64,000 nucleotides of DNA from Streptomyces griseoluteus (GTDB lineage: Bacteria > Actinomycetota > Actinomycetes > Streptomycetales > Streptomycetaceae). A program made the translations under genes and the position numbers. Positions 1-8,066 of this stretch are shown in pieces. The notes below the pieces were generated by a model. It worked only from the letters and a program-made list of their open reading frames with translations. It made no database searches and was not told the DNA's origin. How positions within the stretch are numbered: position 1 is the stretch's first letter; each line of letters begins with the position of its first letter. Location of the stretch: NCBI GenBank assembly GCA_000717735.1, contig JOBE01000001.1, forward strand, positions 124,001 through 188,000, in the 5' to 3' direction.

Positions 1-76
1 CCTTGAGGAACGCGGAGTCGTACGTCCGCGACTGCTGCTTCGTCTGCTGGCCCTGCGGGCGGTCGTTGGCACTCAC
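1..76 (-). CDS. hemE: Uroporphyrinogen decarboxylase, N-terminal fragment
   Basis: Only the first 25 codons lie in the window; the gene runs off the left edge. Read on the minus strand from GTG at 76, the peptide starts VSANDRPQGQQ and continues TYDSAFLKA. The TYDSAFLKA part matches, as I recall it, the start of actinobacterial HemE, which decarboxylates uroporphyrinogen III to coproporphyrinogen III in haem synthesis. It diverges from the DUF3000 gene, the arrangement I remember from other streptomycetes. The identification rests on a short peptide plus synteny. Confidence 0.7.
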   Translation of the reverse strand, partial: MSANDRPQGQQTKQQSRTYDSAFLK

Positions 77-167
77 GCCCAGAATCTTCGCATGTGGCGG
101 GAAGCCGCTCGTCCGGGCCGGGTGTCCCTCCCTGCGCGGAGGCCCCGTTCCGCCTACTCTTCCCCGC

Positions 168-869
168 ATGGCTGCGGCTCAGGGACATTTTTCCGATCAT
201 TCCGACGGCGATCGAGGGACGGACGAAACGGCGGACAGTACGGAGTCGAACCCGGTGCCACCCGCGTTCCGGCGGGCGGTGGAGGCGTTGCGCTCGGCGC
301 GGTTGCGGCCCGAGATCGAGATCGATCCGACGAGGCCGCCGCAGCGCCTCGCCCCGTACGCGTACGCGGTGGAGGCGGCCGTCGTGGACGGCGAGGAGGA
401 CCTGGCGGACGGCCGTCTCGTGCTGCTGCACGATCCGGACGGCCACGAGGCCTGGAAGGGCACGTTCCGGCTAGTGACGCTGGTGCGGGCGGAGCTGGAG
501 CCGGAGATGGCGGCGGATCCGCTGCTGCCGGAGGTCTGCTGGTCCTGGCTGACCGGGGCGATGGAGGCGCGGGGACTCGCGTACGGGGAGGCGAGCGGGA
601 CCGTCACCATGGCGGGCTCGCACTATTTCGGCGGGCTCGCGGACCGCAGGCCGGCGACGCAGATCGAGATCCGGGCGTCCTGGACGCCGCGGGAGGGTCT
701 GGGCGGGGTGCCGGACACGGGAGCGCATCTGGCGGCCTGGTGCGATCTGCTCTGCCAGATCGCGGGACTGCCGCCCGCACCGGCCGAGCCGACGGTGGGA
801 GCGACGGGAACGGTGTCCGGTGCGGGGATCGTCTCGTTGCCACAGCGGCGGGGACCTCAGCAGCCCTGA
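168..869 (+). CDS. DUF3000 family protein
   Basis: A 233-residue protein without signal peptide or membrane segment. The first 35 residues are acidic and probably disordered (start MAAAQGHFSD). They are followed by a compact domain with the segments PPAFRRAVEAL, EICW-like PEVCWSWLTGAM and GSHYFGGLADRR, which I recognise as the actinobacterial DUF3000 family of unknown function. ATG at 168 was chosen because the reading frame further upstream runs into the divergent hemE promoter and looks non-coding. It sits between hemE and an orphan LuxR regulator, a conserved actinobacterial neighbourhood. No biochemical role can be inferred. Confidence 0.85.
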   Translation: MAAAQGHFSDHSDGDRGTDETADSTESNPVPPAFRRAVEALRSARLRPEIEIDPTRPPQRLAPYAYAVEAAVVDGEEDLADGRLVLLHDPDGHEAWKGTFRLVTLVRAELEPEMAADPLLPEVCWSWLTGAMEARGLAYGEASGTVTMAGSHYFGGLADRRPATQIEIRASWTPREGLGGVPDTGAHLAAWCDLLCQIAGLPPAPAEPTVGATGTVSGAGIVSLPQRRGPQQP

Positions 870-1130
870 GGGACGAGATCAGGCCACTTCCGCGAGGGCC
901 TGAACGGGGCTCCGGCGCTCACTCACAGGGGTGACGGAGCGGGGGCCACTCGTAGGATGATCGATCACGCGTCCGAATTGCCCTAATTGTTACTCACCAA
1001 ATCGTGATCTTTCCCTAAAGGCGGGCGGCCCAGCTGCCGAAGGAGTCAGTGACCCCTTCTCAGCACGGGTTCGCCCCCGGCTTCTTCCCCGAGCCGGCTC
1101 CGTCCCGCACCCTTCCCCCCAGGAGGCCTG

Positions 1131-1796
1131 GTGTCCGTTCTCCTCGAGCAGCCCGCAAGCCTGGTCGCCTACCGCCCGAACAAGCCGACGGCCATGGTTG
1201 TCGTGGCCGACCCGCGCGTCCGCTCCACCGTGACCCGCCACCTGTGGGCCCTCGGAGTACGCGACGTGATCGAGGCTTCGTCCATCGCGGAGGCACGTCC
1301 CCGCGTCGGCAACCCGCGCGACATCTGCGTGGCCGACGTCCATCTGCCCGACGGCAGTGGTCTGACCCTGCTGTCCGAGACCCGCGCCGCGGGCTGGCCC
1401 AACGGCCTCGCCCTCTCGGCCGCCGATGACATCGGCGCCGTGCGCAACGCCCTGGCGGGCGGTGTGAAGGGCTACGTCGTCACCGGCACCCGGAACAACA
1501 TCGGTCACCCGACCCGGCCCGGCGCCGCCCCCATCGGCGCCGCGGCCTCCCGCCTCGGCCACCGCCGCCCCCCGGGTGCCCCGAGCCACCCGGGCGGCTA
1601 CCGCGAGCTCTCCGGCCGTGAGGTCGAGGTGCTCCGGCTCGTCGCGGAGGGCCAGTCGAACAAGGCGATCGGCGTCTCCATGGGCCTCTCGGCCCTGACC
1701 GTGAAGAGCCACCTCGCCCGCATCGCCCGCAAGCTGGGCACCGGCGACCGCGCCGGCATGGTCGCGGTCGCCCTGCGGACGGGGATCATCCACTGA
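1131..1796 (+). CDS. LuxR/NarL-type response regulator, atypical receiver
   Basis: A 221-residue DNA-binding regulator. Residues 20-125 form a receiver domain with the probable phospho-acceptor D69 (in ICVADVHLPDG) and the conserved lysine K113. The usual acidic pair near the start is reduced to a single aspartate (VVVADPR), so the acid pocket is atypical. A proline/glycine-rich linker follows. A LuxR helix-turn-helix covers about residues 157-200 (LSGREVEVLRLVAEG and LTVKSHLARIARKL). The GTG start has a clear AGGAGG a few bases upstream. No histidine kinase is adjacent, so it is an orphan here. A long palindrome lies just after its stop. Confidence 0.9.
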   Translation: MSVLLEQPASLVAYRPNKPTAMVVVADPRVRSTVTRHLWALGVRDVIEASSIAEARPRVGNPRDICVADVHLPDGSGLTLLSETRAAGWPNGLALSAADDIGAVRNALAGGVKGYVVTGTRNNIGHPTRPGAAPIGAAASRLGHRRPPGAPSHPGGYRELSGREVEVLRLVAEGQSNKAIGVSMGLSALTVKSHLARIARKLGTGDRAGMVAVALRTGIIH

Positions 1797-1810
1797 CAGA
1801 CGGGTTGGCG

Positions 1811-1860
1811 AACGGCGAGCGCCTGTCGACGGAACGTTCCGTCGACAGGCGCTTGCCGTT
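1811..1860. terminator. 50-bp near-perfect palindrome after the response regulator
   Basis: The two 25-bp arms meet at 1835/1836 (GGAAC|GTTCC) with no loop. The only mismatch, positions 1817 and 1854, would be a G-U pair in RNA. Placement 14 bp after the regulator's stop suggests a transcription terminator. The palindrome ends only 18 bp before the rnd start, so it may also affect that promoter. Confidence 0.6.
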
Positions 1861-1878
1861 GACCGATACCCTTGACAG

Positions 1879-3162
1879 GTGACCGACGCCCAAGAGACCG
1901 CAGCAGACACAGCACTGCGCACCACCGGGGGCGGCCCCCCGGACGACGATGTCCCTGCGAATGGGCTTCCGATCCCGTTGCTGGAGCCCCGCGAGGGGAT
2001 TCCGCCCGTCGTCGAGACCGAGGACGCCCTCGCCGAGGTGATCGCCGCCTTCGCCGCCGGCAGCGGCCCCGTCGCCGTGGACGCCGAGCGCGCCTCCGGC
2101 TACCGCTACGGACAGCGCGCCTATCTCGTCCAGCTCCGCCGCGAGGGCGCGGGCACCGCGCTCATCGACCCGGTGGGCTGCCCCGACCTCTCGGGACTCG
2201 GCGAGGCGCTCGCCGGGACCGAGTGGATCCTGCACGCCGCGACCCAGGACCTCCCGTGCCTGCGCGACATAGGCATGCTGCCGACCTCGCTGTTCGACAC
2301 CGAGCTGGCCGGGCGCCTCGCGGGCTTCCCGAGGGTCGGCCTCGGCGCGATGGTCGAGTCCGTCCTCGGCTACGCCCTGGAGAAGGGCCACTCCGCGGTG
2401 GACTGGTCCACCCGGCCGCTGCCCGAGCCCTGGCTGCGGTACGCGGCCCTCGACGTCGAACTCCTCGTCGACCTGCGGGACGCCCTGGAGAAGGAGCTCG
2501 ACCGCCAGGGGAAGCTGGAGTGGGCGCACCAGGAGTTCGACGCCATCGCCTCCGCCCCGCCCGCCCCGCCGCGCAAGGACCCGTGGCGGCGGACCTCCGG
2601 CATGCACAAGGTGCGGCGCCGGCGGCAGATGGCGGTCGTACGGGAGCTGTGGACGGCCCGTGACCAGATCGCCCAGCGGCGGGACGTCTCCCCCGGCAAG
2701 GTGCTGAGCGACGCGGCGATCGTGGAAGCGGCGCTCGCGGTGCCGGTGAACCTGGCCGCGCTCACGGCGCTGCCCGGTTTCGGCCACCGGATGGGCCGCC
2801 GTCAGCTGGAGCAGTGGCAGGCGGCGGTGGACCGGGCCAGGGCCCTGCCGGAGAACGAGCTGCCGCAGCCCGGCCAGCAGGTGGCGGGGCCTCCCCCGCC
2901 GCGCGCCTGGGCGGACAAGGACCCGGTCGCGGCGGCCCGCCTGTCGGCGGCCCGTGCGGCCGTCTCGGCGCTCGCCGAGGAGCTGAACCTTCCGCAGGAG
3001 AACCTGATCACGCCGGACACGGTGCGGCGGGTGTGCTGGGAGCCGCCGGCGCCGGCCGACGCGGCGGGTGTGGCCGCGGCCCTGGCGGGCCACGGTGCCC
3101 GGCGGTGGCAGGTCGAACTGGTGACCCCGCTGCTGGTGGAGGCGCTGACAGTGACGGCGTGA
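1879..3162 (+). CDS. rnd: Ribonuclease D-like 3'-5' exonuclease
   Basis: A 427-residue protein of the DEDDy exonuclease family, expected to trim RNA 3' ends in the cytoplasm. Catalytic acids are visible: D68 and E70 in VAVDAE, D124 in ATQDLPCL, and D192 with tyrosine Y188 in YAALDVELL. An HRDC nucleic-acid-binding domain follows at about residues 235-320, then a basic C-terminal extension. The GTG start lacks a good ribosome-binding site. A possible -10 hexamer (TACCCT, 1867-1872) lies seven bases before it, so a leaderless transcript is plausible; that is inference. A strong bidirectional hairpin follows the stop. Confidence 0.93.
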   Translation: MTDAQETAADTALRTTGGGPPDDDVPANGLPIPLLEPREGIPPVVETEDALAEVIAAFAAGSGPVAVDAERASGYRYGQRAYLVQLRREGAGTALIDPVGCPDLSGLGEALAGTEWILHAATQDLPCLRDIGMLPTSLFDTELAGRLAGFPRVGLGAMVESVLGYALEKGHSAVDWSTRPLPEPWLRYAALDVELLVDLRDALEKELDRQGKLEWAHQEFDAIASAPPAPPRKDPWRRTSGMHKVRRRRQMAVVRELWTARDQIAQRRDVSPGKVLSDAAIVEAALAVPVNLAALTALPGFGHRMGRRQLEQWQAAVDRARALPENELPQPGQQVAGPPPPRAWADKDPVAAARLSAARAAVSALAEELNLPQENLITPDTVRRVCWEPPAPADAAGVAAALAGHGARRWQVELVTPLLVEALTVTA

Positions 3163-3171
3163 GCCCGTCCG

Positions 3172-3210
3172 GCGAAGCCCCCGGCGCCCGGAGGGCGCCG
3201 GGGGCTTCGC
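3172..3210. terminator. Bidirectional terminator between rnd and the hydrolase gene
   Basis: A 17-bp GC-rich inverted repeat (3172-3188 and 3194-3210) around a 5-nt loop. It lies between the convergent ends of rnd (3162) and the alpha/beta hydrolase (3215), so it can serve both strands. Confidence 0.85.
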
Positions 3211-3214
3211 CGTC

Positions 3215-4336
3215 CTACGGGGCCGGGCTGAGGTTCCCTGCGGTGTCCATGTCGAAGACGCCCTGGGTCTTGCCGTCGACCTTGAGGTGCTTCAGCCAGT
3301 GCTTGGAGAGGTTGTGCACGTTCTTGTGCTGCATCTCCCACACCACCGAGTGCCCCGCGCAGGCCAGCTTGACCATCAGCTTGTGGTCACCCGCGACGGC
3401 TTCGTAGAGCGCGGGGACCGAGAAGTTGAGTTCCACGTTCGGGTTGGGCGGTACCGTGTTCACCTGCTTGTCGTACTCCCCGTACACCATGAGCACGGGC
3501 ACGTCGCCGCCGAGCACTCCGCCCTGCGCCGCGGTGGTGCTGTTCCATCCCCAGCGGACGAAGTTCCTGATCCGGTTGAGGCCCTCCGGGGGCCCCCACT
3601 GACTGCCGATCGGGTCGTTCTTCATGATCGCGTCCCACACGACGTCTTTCATGGCGGGGTCGCGCTGCCCGTCGCAGGGCGCTTCCTCGCCCCAGCTGTT
3701 CCAGGTTCCGTCCCTCGTGCTGAGGAAGGTCGGGAAGCCCGGCCTCGGCAGCGAGGCCGGTGCGTCCGACGTGGCGAGGGGCGGGAAGATCGGCGCCAGC
3801 AGGAAGAGGCTCTCGACCTTCTTGGGGTTCTTGACCGCGTACGGTCCCATGGTGAACGCGGCGGCGGACCAGCCGATGAAGGCGACCTTCTCCACCTTGC
3901 ACTCGGCGCGGATGAACTCCACGACGGTGTTCAGTTCGTCCCGGTCGCTGTACGAGTTGGTCAGCTGGTACGGGTAGCTCGGCGCACAGGGGGTGAAGTC
4001 CGGTGGCCTCGGGGTCAGCAGGTGCTGGTGGGCGGGGTTGACGTTGCAGGGGTCGTCCATCTTCGGACGCGGCGAGAGGCCGGAGCCCTGGAGGTCCATC
4101 ATGAAGACGTCGTAGCCGGCCTTCGCCAGCGCTTCGGCCCAGCTGTACGACTCGTGCCGGAGGTCGAAGCCCGCGAGCACCGGGACGCTCCGGCCGTGGA
4201 GCATCAGGACCGGCTTGCGCGGACCGGTGAGGGACGTGTCGCGCCGCTCGCGTACGAAGAGCTCGACCGGCGCGTCCATGTTCGCGGGGACGGTCGAGAT
4301 GTGCGGGACCTTGTGGTCGGTGGTGACGATCGCCAT
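3215..4336 (-). CDS. Alpha/beta hydrolase
   Basis: A 373-residue cytosolic hydrolase of unknown substrate. The fold and triad are readable: nucleophile S157 in the elbow GWSAA, acid D289 in VYGEYDKQV and H329 in CAGHSVVW. An oxyanion-type segment VLMLHGRSVPV is near residue 43. The start at 4336 (MAIVTTDHKV) is a judgement. The frame stays open to an ATG at 4441 and a TTG at 4462, but the extra residues look like non-coding GC-rich sequence; no start has a strong Shine-Dalgarno. The gene diverges from fadA across about 300 bp. A role in lipid or ester metabolism is only a guess from that neighbour. Confidence 0.85.
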   Translation of the reverse strand: MAIVTTDHKVPHISTVPANMDAPVELFVRERRDTSLTGPRKPVLMLHGRSVPVLAGFDLRHESYSWAEALAKAGYDVFMMDLQGSGLSPRPKMDDPCNVNPAHQHLLTPRPPDFTPCAPSYPYQLTNSYSDRDELNTVVEFIRAECKVEKVAFIGWSAAAFTMGPYAVKNPKKVESLFLLAPIFPPLATSDAPASLPRPGFPTFLSTRDGTWNSWGEEAPCDGQRDPAMKDVVWDAIMKNDPIGSQWGPPEGLNRIRNFVRWGWNSTTAAQGGVLGGDVPVLMVYGEYDKQVNTVPPNPNVELNFSVPALYEAVAGDHKLMVKLACAGHSVVWEMQHKNVHNLSKHWLKHLKVDGKTQGVFDMDTAGNLSPAP

Positions 4337-4555
4337 AGGAGTCCGTTCTGTGCGCAGCTCCGGGGCCTGGTGCCCCGGCCCGGCCAGACTGCGCCCACCG
4401 GTGCGGGCCGACACCGCGACGCGGCCGCCGCTCTGGGCCATCGGCGGGCGGGACCGTTCCAACGGTCGGGCGTACGCGGGGGGCGTGCGGCCCGGCCGGT
4501 GGGATCCTCGGGGTGTGACCTTCGCCGCTTGCCCCTCAGGGGCTGGGCAGCCCGG

Positions 4556-4569
4556 TTACTCACAAGTAG
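4556..4569. promoter_or_regulatory. Candidate operator in the fadA promoter region
   Basis: An imperfect inverted repeat TTACT-CACA-AGTAG sits 75 bp upstream of the fadA start in the 307-bp region (4337-4643) shared with the divergent hydrolase. Its form resembles small TetR-type operators often seen near beta-oxidation genes. No fad regulator gene is nearby, so the assignment is weak. A second small repeat (GCACGC-TTAG-GCGTGT) follows at about 4582-4598; nothing else stands out in this gap. Confidence 0.3.
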
Positions 4570-4643
4570 CATGGGAGAGCAAGCGCACGCTTAGGCGTGT
4601 GCCGCAGCAGCAGTGCCACCCCGCACCCTGGAGGAGAGCCATC

Positions 4644-5858
4644 GTGCCTCGTAGCGTCAGGGACGTCGTCTTCGTCGACGGCGTCCGCACCCCGTTCGGC
4701 AAGGCGGGCCCGAAGGGCATCTACCACGAGACCCGCGCCGACGACCTCGTCGTCAAGGCCATCCGTGAGCTGCTGCGCCGCAACCCCGGCCTCGACCCCG
4801 CGAAGATCGACGAGGTCGCCATCGCCGCGACCACGCAGATCGGCGACCAGGGCCTGACCCTCGGCCGCACGGCGGGCATCCTCGCCGGGCTGCCGCAGTC
4901 GGTGCCGGGCTACTCGATCGACCGCATGTGCGCCGGTGCCCTCACCGCCGTGACGAGCGTCGCCGGCTCCATCGCGTTCGGCGCGTACGACGCCGTCATC
5001 GCCGGTGGCGTCGAGCACATGGGCCGTCACCCCATGGGCGAGGGCGTCGACCCGAACCCGCGCTTCGTGTCGGAGAAGCTCGTCGACGAGTCCGCCCTGT
5101 TCATGGGCATGACCGCCGAGAACCTGCACGACCGCTACCCGAGCATCACCAAGCAGCGCGCCGACGAGTACGCCGTGCGCTCGCAGGAGAAGGCCGCCAA
5201 GGCGTACGCCGACGGCAAGATCCAGCAGGACCTGGTGCCGATCTCGGTGCGCCGCACCGACGCCTCCACCGGCGAGACGGGCTGGGGCCTGGTCACCGCC
5301 GACGAGCCGATGCGTCCGGGCACCACCCTGGAGTCGCTCGCCAACCTGAAGACGCCGTTCCGCGTCCACGGCAACGTGACCGCGGGCAACGCGGCCGGTC
5401 TCAACGACGGCGCCACCGCCTCGATCATCGCCTCCGAGGACTTCGCCCGGGAGCACGACCTCCCGGTGAAGATGCGCCTCGTCTCGTACGCCTTCGCCGG
5501 CGTCGAGCCCGAGGTCATGGGCTACGGCCCGATCCCCGCGACCGAGAAGGCGCTGGCCAAGGCCGGTCTCTCGATCGAGGACATCGACCTCTTCGAGATC
5601 AACGAGGCCTTCGCGGTCCAGGTCCTCGCCTTCCTGGAGCACTACGGCATCGCCGACGACGACGCCCGCGTCAACCAGTACGGCGGCGCCATCGCCTACG
5701 GTCACCCGCTCGCCTCCTCCGGCGTCCGTCTCATGACGCAGCTGGCCCGCCAGTTCGAGGAGAACCCGCAGGTCCGCTACGGCCTCAACACGATGTGCGT
5801 CGGCTTCGGCATGGGCGCCACGGTCATCTGGGAAAACCCCCACTGGGAGGGCAAGTGA
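4644..5858 (+). CDS. fadA: Acetyl-CoA C-acyltransferase (3-ketoacyl-CoA thiolase)
   Basis: A 404-residue thiolase, expected to cleave 3-ketoacyl-CoA to acetyl-CoA and a shortened acyl-CoA in beta-oxidation. Active-site residues are in place: acyl-carrier Cys96 in DRMCAGAL, H354 in GGAIAYGHPLASSG and Cys385 in CVGFGMG, plus the NEAFAV motif. The GTG start at 4644 is preceded by GAGGAG at a suitable distance. The longer open frame upstream crosses the promoter and is not protein-like. Its stop overlaps the fadB start by four bases, so the two subunits of the trifunctional complex should be translationally coupled. Confidence 0.96.
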   Translation: MPRSVRDVVFVDGVRTPFGKAGPKGIYHETRADDLVVKAIRELLRRNPGLDPAKIDEVAIAATTQIGDQGLTLGRTAGILAGLPQSVPGYSIDRMCAGALTAVTSVAGSIAFGAYDAVIAGGVEHMGRHPMGEGVDPNPRFVSEKLVDESALFMGMTAENLHDRYPSITKQRADEYAVRSQEKAAKAYADGKIQQDLVPISVRRTDASTGETGWGLVTADEPMRPGTTLESLANLKTPFRVHGNVTAGNAAGLNDGATASIIASEDFAREHDLPVKMRLVSYAFAGVEPEVMGYGPIPATEKALAKAGLSIEDIDLFEINEAFAVQVLAFLEHYGIADDDARVNQYGGAIAYGHPLASSGVRLMTQLARQFEENPQVRYGLNTMCVGFGMGATVIWENPHWEGK

Positions 5859-7993
5859 GCACCACCGCCGAGCTTCTGAAGGGCGCCGCGGAGCTCTTCC
5901 CGGACGAGGTCGTCACCAGCGCCCACGTCCGCCACTTCGAACTGCCCGCGGGTGCGGGCCGGTTCGCGCTGATCACGCTGGACAACGGCTTCGACCACAC
6001 CAAGCCGACCACCTTCGGCCCGCAGTCGCTCGCCAACCTGAACACGGCGATCGACCAGGTCGAGGCGGAGGCCGCCAACGGTGAGATCACCGGCGTCGGC
6101 ATCACCGGCAAGCCGTTCATCTTCGCCGTCGGCGCCGACCTCAAGGGCGTCGAGCTGCTGAAGAAGCACGACGAGGCGCTCGCCATCGGCAAGGGCGGCC
6201 ACGACGTCTTCAAGCGTCTTTCCGCGCTCGCCGTGCCGACCTTCGCGTACTACAACGGCGCAGCCATGGGCGGCGGCGTCGAGGTCGGTCTGCACTGCAC
6301 CTACCGCACCGTGTCGAAGGCCCTGCCGGCCTTCTCGCTGCCCGAGGTCTTCCTCGGCCTGGTGCCCGGTTGGGGCGGCTGCGCCATCCTGCCGAACCTG
6401 ATCGGCGCGGAGAAGGCCGTCTCGGTCATCATCGAGAACTCTCTGAACCAGAACCGCCAGCTCAAGGGCAAGCAGGTCTTCGAGCTCGGCATCGCCGACG
6501 CGCTGTTCGAGGGCGCGGACTTCCTGGAGCAGTCGCTGATCTGGACGGCCTCCGTCCTCAACGGCTCGCTGACCGTGGAGCGTCCCGAGATCGACCGCGG
6601 CGAGGGCTGGGACCAGGCCGTCGCCAAGGGCCGTGCCATCGCCGACGCCAAGGTGCACGGCGCCGCCCCGGCCGCCTACCGCGCCCTCGACATCATCGAG
6701 GCCGCCAAGGACGGGGACCTGCAGAAGGGCTTCGACGCCGAGGACCAGGCCCTCGCGGACCTGATCATGGGCGGCGAGCTGCGCTCCGGCATCTACGCCT
6801 TCAACCTGGTGCAGAAGCGCGCCAAGCGCCCCGCCGGTGCCCCGGACAAGTCGCTGGCCCGTCCGGTCACCAAGGTCGGTGTCGTCGGCGCCGGTCTGAT
6901 GGCCTCCCAGCTGGCCCTGCTCTTCCTGCGCCGCCTGGAGGTGCCGGTCGTCCTGACCGACATCGACCAGGAGCGCGTCGACAAGGGCGTGGGCTACGTC
7001 CACGCCGAGATCGAGAAGCTGCTCGGCAAGGGCCGCATCAACCAGGACAAGGCCAACCGCCTCAAGGGCCTGGTCTCCGGTGTCCTCGACAAGGCCGAGG
7101 GCTTCGCGGACGCGGACTTCATCATCGAGGCCGTGTTCGAGGAGATGTCGGTCAAGCAGAAGGTGTTCGCGGAGGTCGAGGCGGTCGCCCCGGCGCACGC
7201 GATCCTCGCCACCAACACCTCCTCGCTCTCGGTCTCCGAGATGGCGTCGAAGCTCCAGCACCCGGAGCGCGTGGTCGGCTTCCACTTCTTCAACCCGGTC
7301 GCGATCCTCCCGCTCCTGGAGATCGTCCGCGGCGAGCAGACGGACGACGCCTCCCTCGCCACCGCCTTCGGCGTGGCGAAGAAGCTGAAGAAGACCGCGG
7401 TCCTGACGAAGGACGCCCCGGCGTTCGTCGTGAACCGCATCCTGACCCGCTTCATGGGCGAGATCCAGAACGTCATCGACGAGGGCACCTCGGTCGAGAC
7501 GGCCGAGAAGGCCATCGAACCGCTCGGTCTGCCGATGTCCCCGCTGGTCCTCCTGGAGCTCGTCGGCCCGGCCATCGGTCTGCACGTCTCCGAGACCCTG
7601 AACCGCGCCTTCCCGGAACGCTTCACGGTCTCCCCCAACCTGAAGGCCGTCGTCGAGGCCGGCAAGCGCGGCTTCTACGTCTACAAGCCCGAGAACGGCT
7701 TCAAGCCGGAGCTCGACCCGGAGGTCGCCGCCCTCCTCGTCCAGGGCGACTCCGTCCTGACCGAGGAGCAGGTCCGCGACCGCGTCCTGGACGCGGTGGC
7801 GCAGGAGATCGGCCTGATGCTGGAGGAGGGTGTCGTCGCCGAGGCGCAGGACATCGACCTCTGCCTGATCACCGGTGCGGGCTGGCCCTTCCACCTGGGC
7901 GGCATCACGCCGTACCTGGACCGTGAGGGCGTGTCCGAGCGCGTCAACGGCAAGCGTTTCCTGGCGCAGGGCGTGGCGAGCGTCCCGGCGTAA
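5855..7993 (+). CDS. fadB: Fatty-acid oxidation protein FadB (enoyl-CoA hydratase / 3-hydroxyacyl-CoA dehydrogenase)
   Basis: A 712-residue multifunctional enzyme. The N-terminal third is a crotonase domain (GITGKPFIFAVGADL and GAAMGGGVEVGLHC give the oxyanion hole). A Rossmann NAD site, VGVVGAGLMAS, follows at about residue 340. The catalytic histidine is in HFFNPV near residue 475, and the two C-terminal dehydrogenase domains run to the end. It hydrates enoyl-CoA and oxidises the 3-hydroxyacyl-CoA passed on to FadA. The GTG start overlaps the fadA stop (GTGA). A strong hairpin after the stop closes the operon. Confidence 0.96.
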   Translation: MSTTAELLKGAAELFPDEVVTSAHVRHFELPAGAGRFALITLDNGFDHTKPTTFGPQSLANLNTAIDQVEAEAANGEITGVGITGKPFIFAVGADLKGVELLKKHDEALAIGKGGHDVFKRLSALAVPTFAYYNGAAMGGGVEVGLHCTYRTVSKALPAFSLPEVFLGLVPGWGGCAILPNLIGAEKAVSVIIENSLNQNRQLKGKQVFELGIADALFEGADFLEQSLIWTASVLNGSLTVERPEIDRGEGWDQAVAKGRAIADAKVHGAAPAAYRALDIIEAAKDGDLQKGFDAEDQALADLIMGGELRSGIYAFNLVQKRAKRPAGAPDKSLARPVTKVGVVGAGLMASQLALLFLRRLEVPVVLTDIDQERVDKGVGYVHAEIEKLLGKGRINQDKANRLKGLVSGVLDKAEGFADADFIIEAVFEEMSVKQKVFAEVEAVAPAHAILATNTSSLSVSEMASKLQHPERVVGFHFFNPVAILPLLEIVRGEQTDDASLATAFGVAKKLKKTAVLTKDAPAFVVNRILTRFMGEIQNVIDEGTSVETAEKAIEPLGLPMSPLVLLELVGPAIGLHVSETLNRAFPERFTVSPNLKAVVEAGKRGFYVYKPENGFKPELDPEVAALLVQGDSVLTEEQVRDRVLDAVAQEIGLMLEEGVVAEAQDIDLCLITGAGWPFHLGGITPYLDREGVSERVNGKRFLAQGVASVPA

Positions 7994-8010
7994 CACCCCG
8001 GTACGTGTGA

Positions 8011-8043
8011 CGGCCCCGGCACCTTCTCCAGGTGCCGGGGCCG
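8011..8043. terminator. Terminator of the fadAB operon
   Basis: A 14-bp perfect stem (8011-8024 with 8030-8043) around a 5-nt loop, 17 bp after the fadB stop and 24 bp before the end of the convergent gene, so probably bidirectional. Confidence 0.85.
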
Positions 8044-8066
8044 TTCGTCGTGTCACGGGGTGGGCG

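Noticed and set aside
92..934. Long open frames overlapping the DUF3000 gene in other phases
   Set aside because: They are rich in Arg, Gly and Ala as expected for out-of-frame GC-rich DNA; the DUF3000 frame alone has family motifs.
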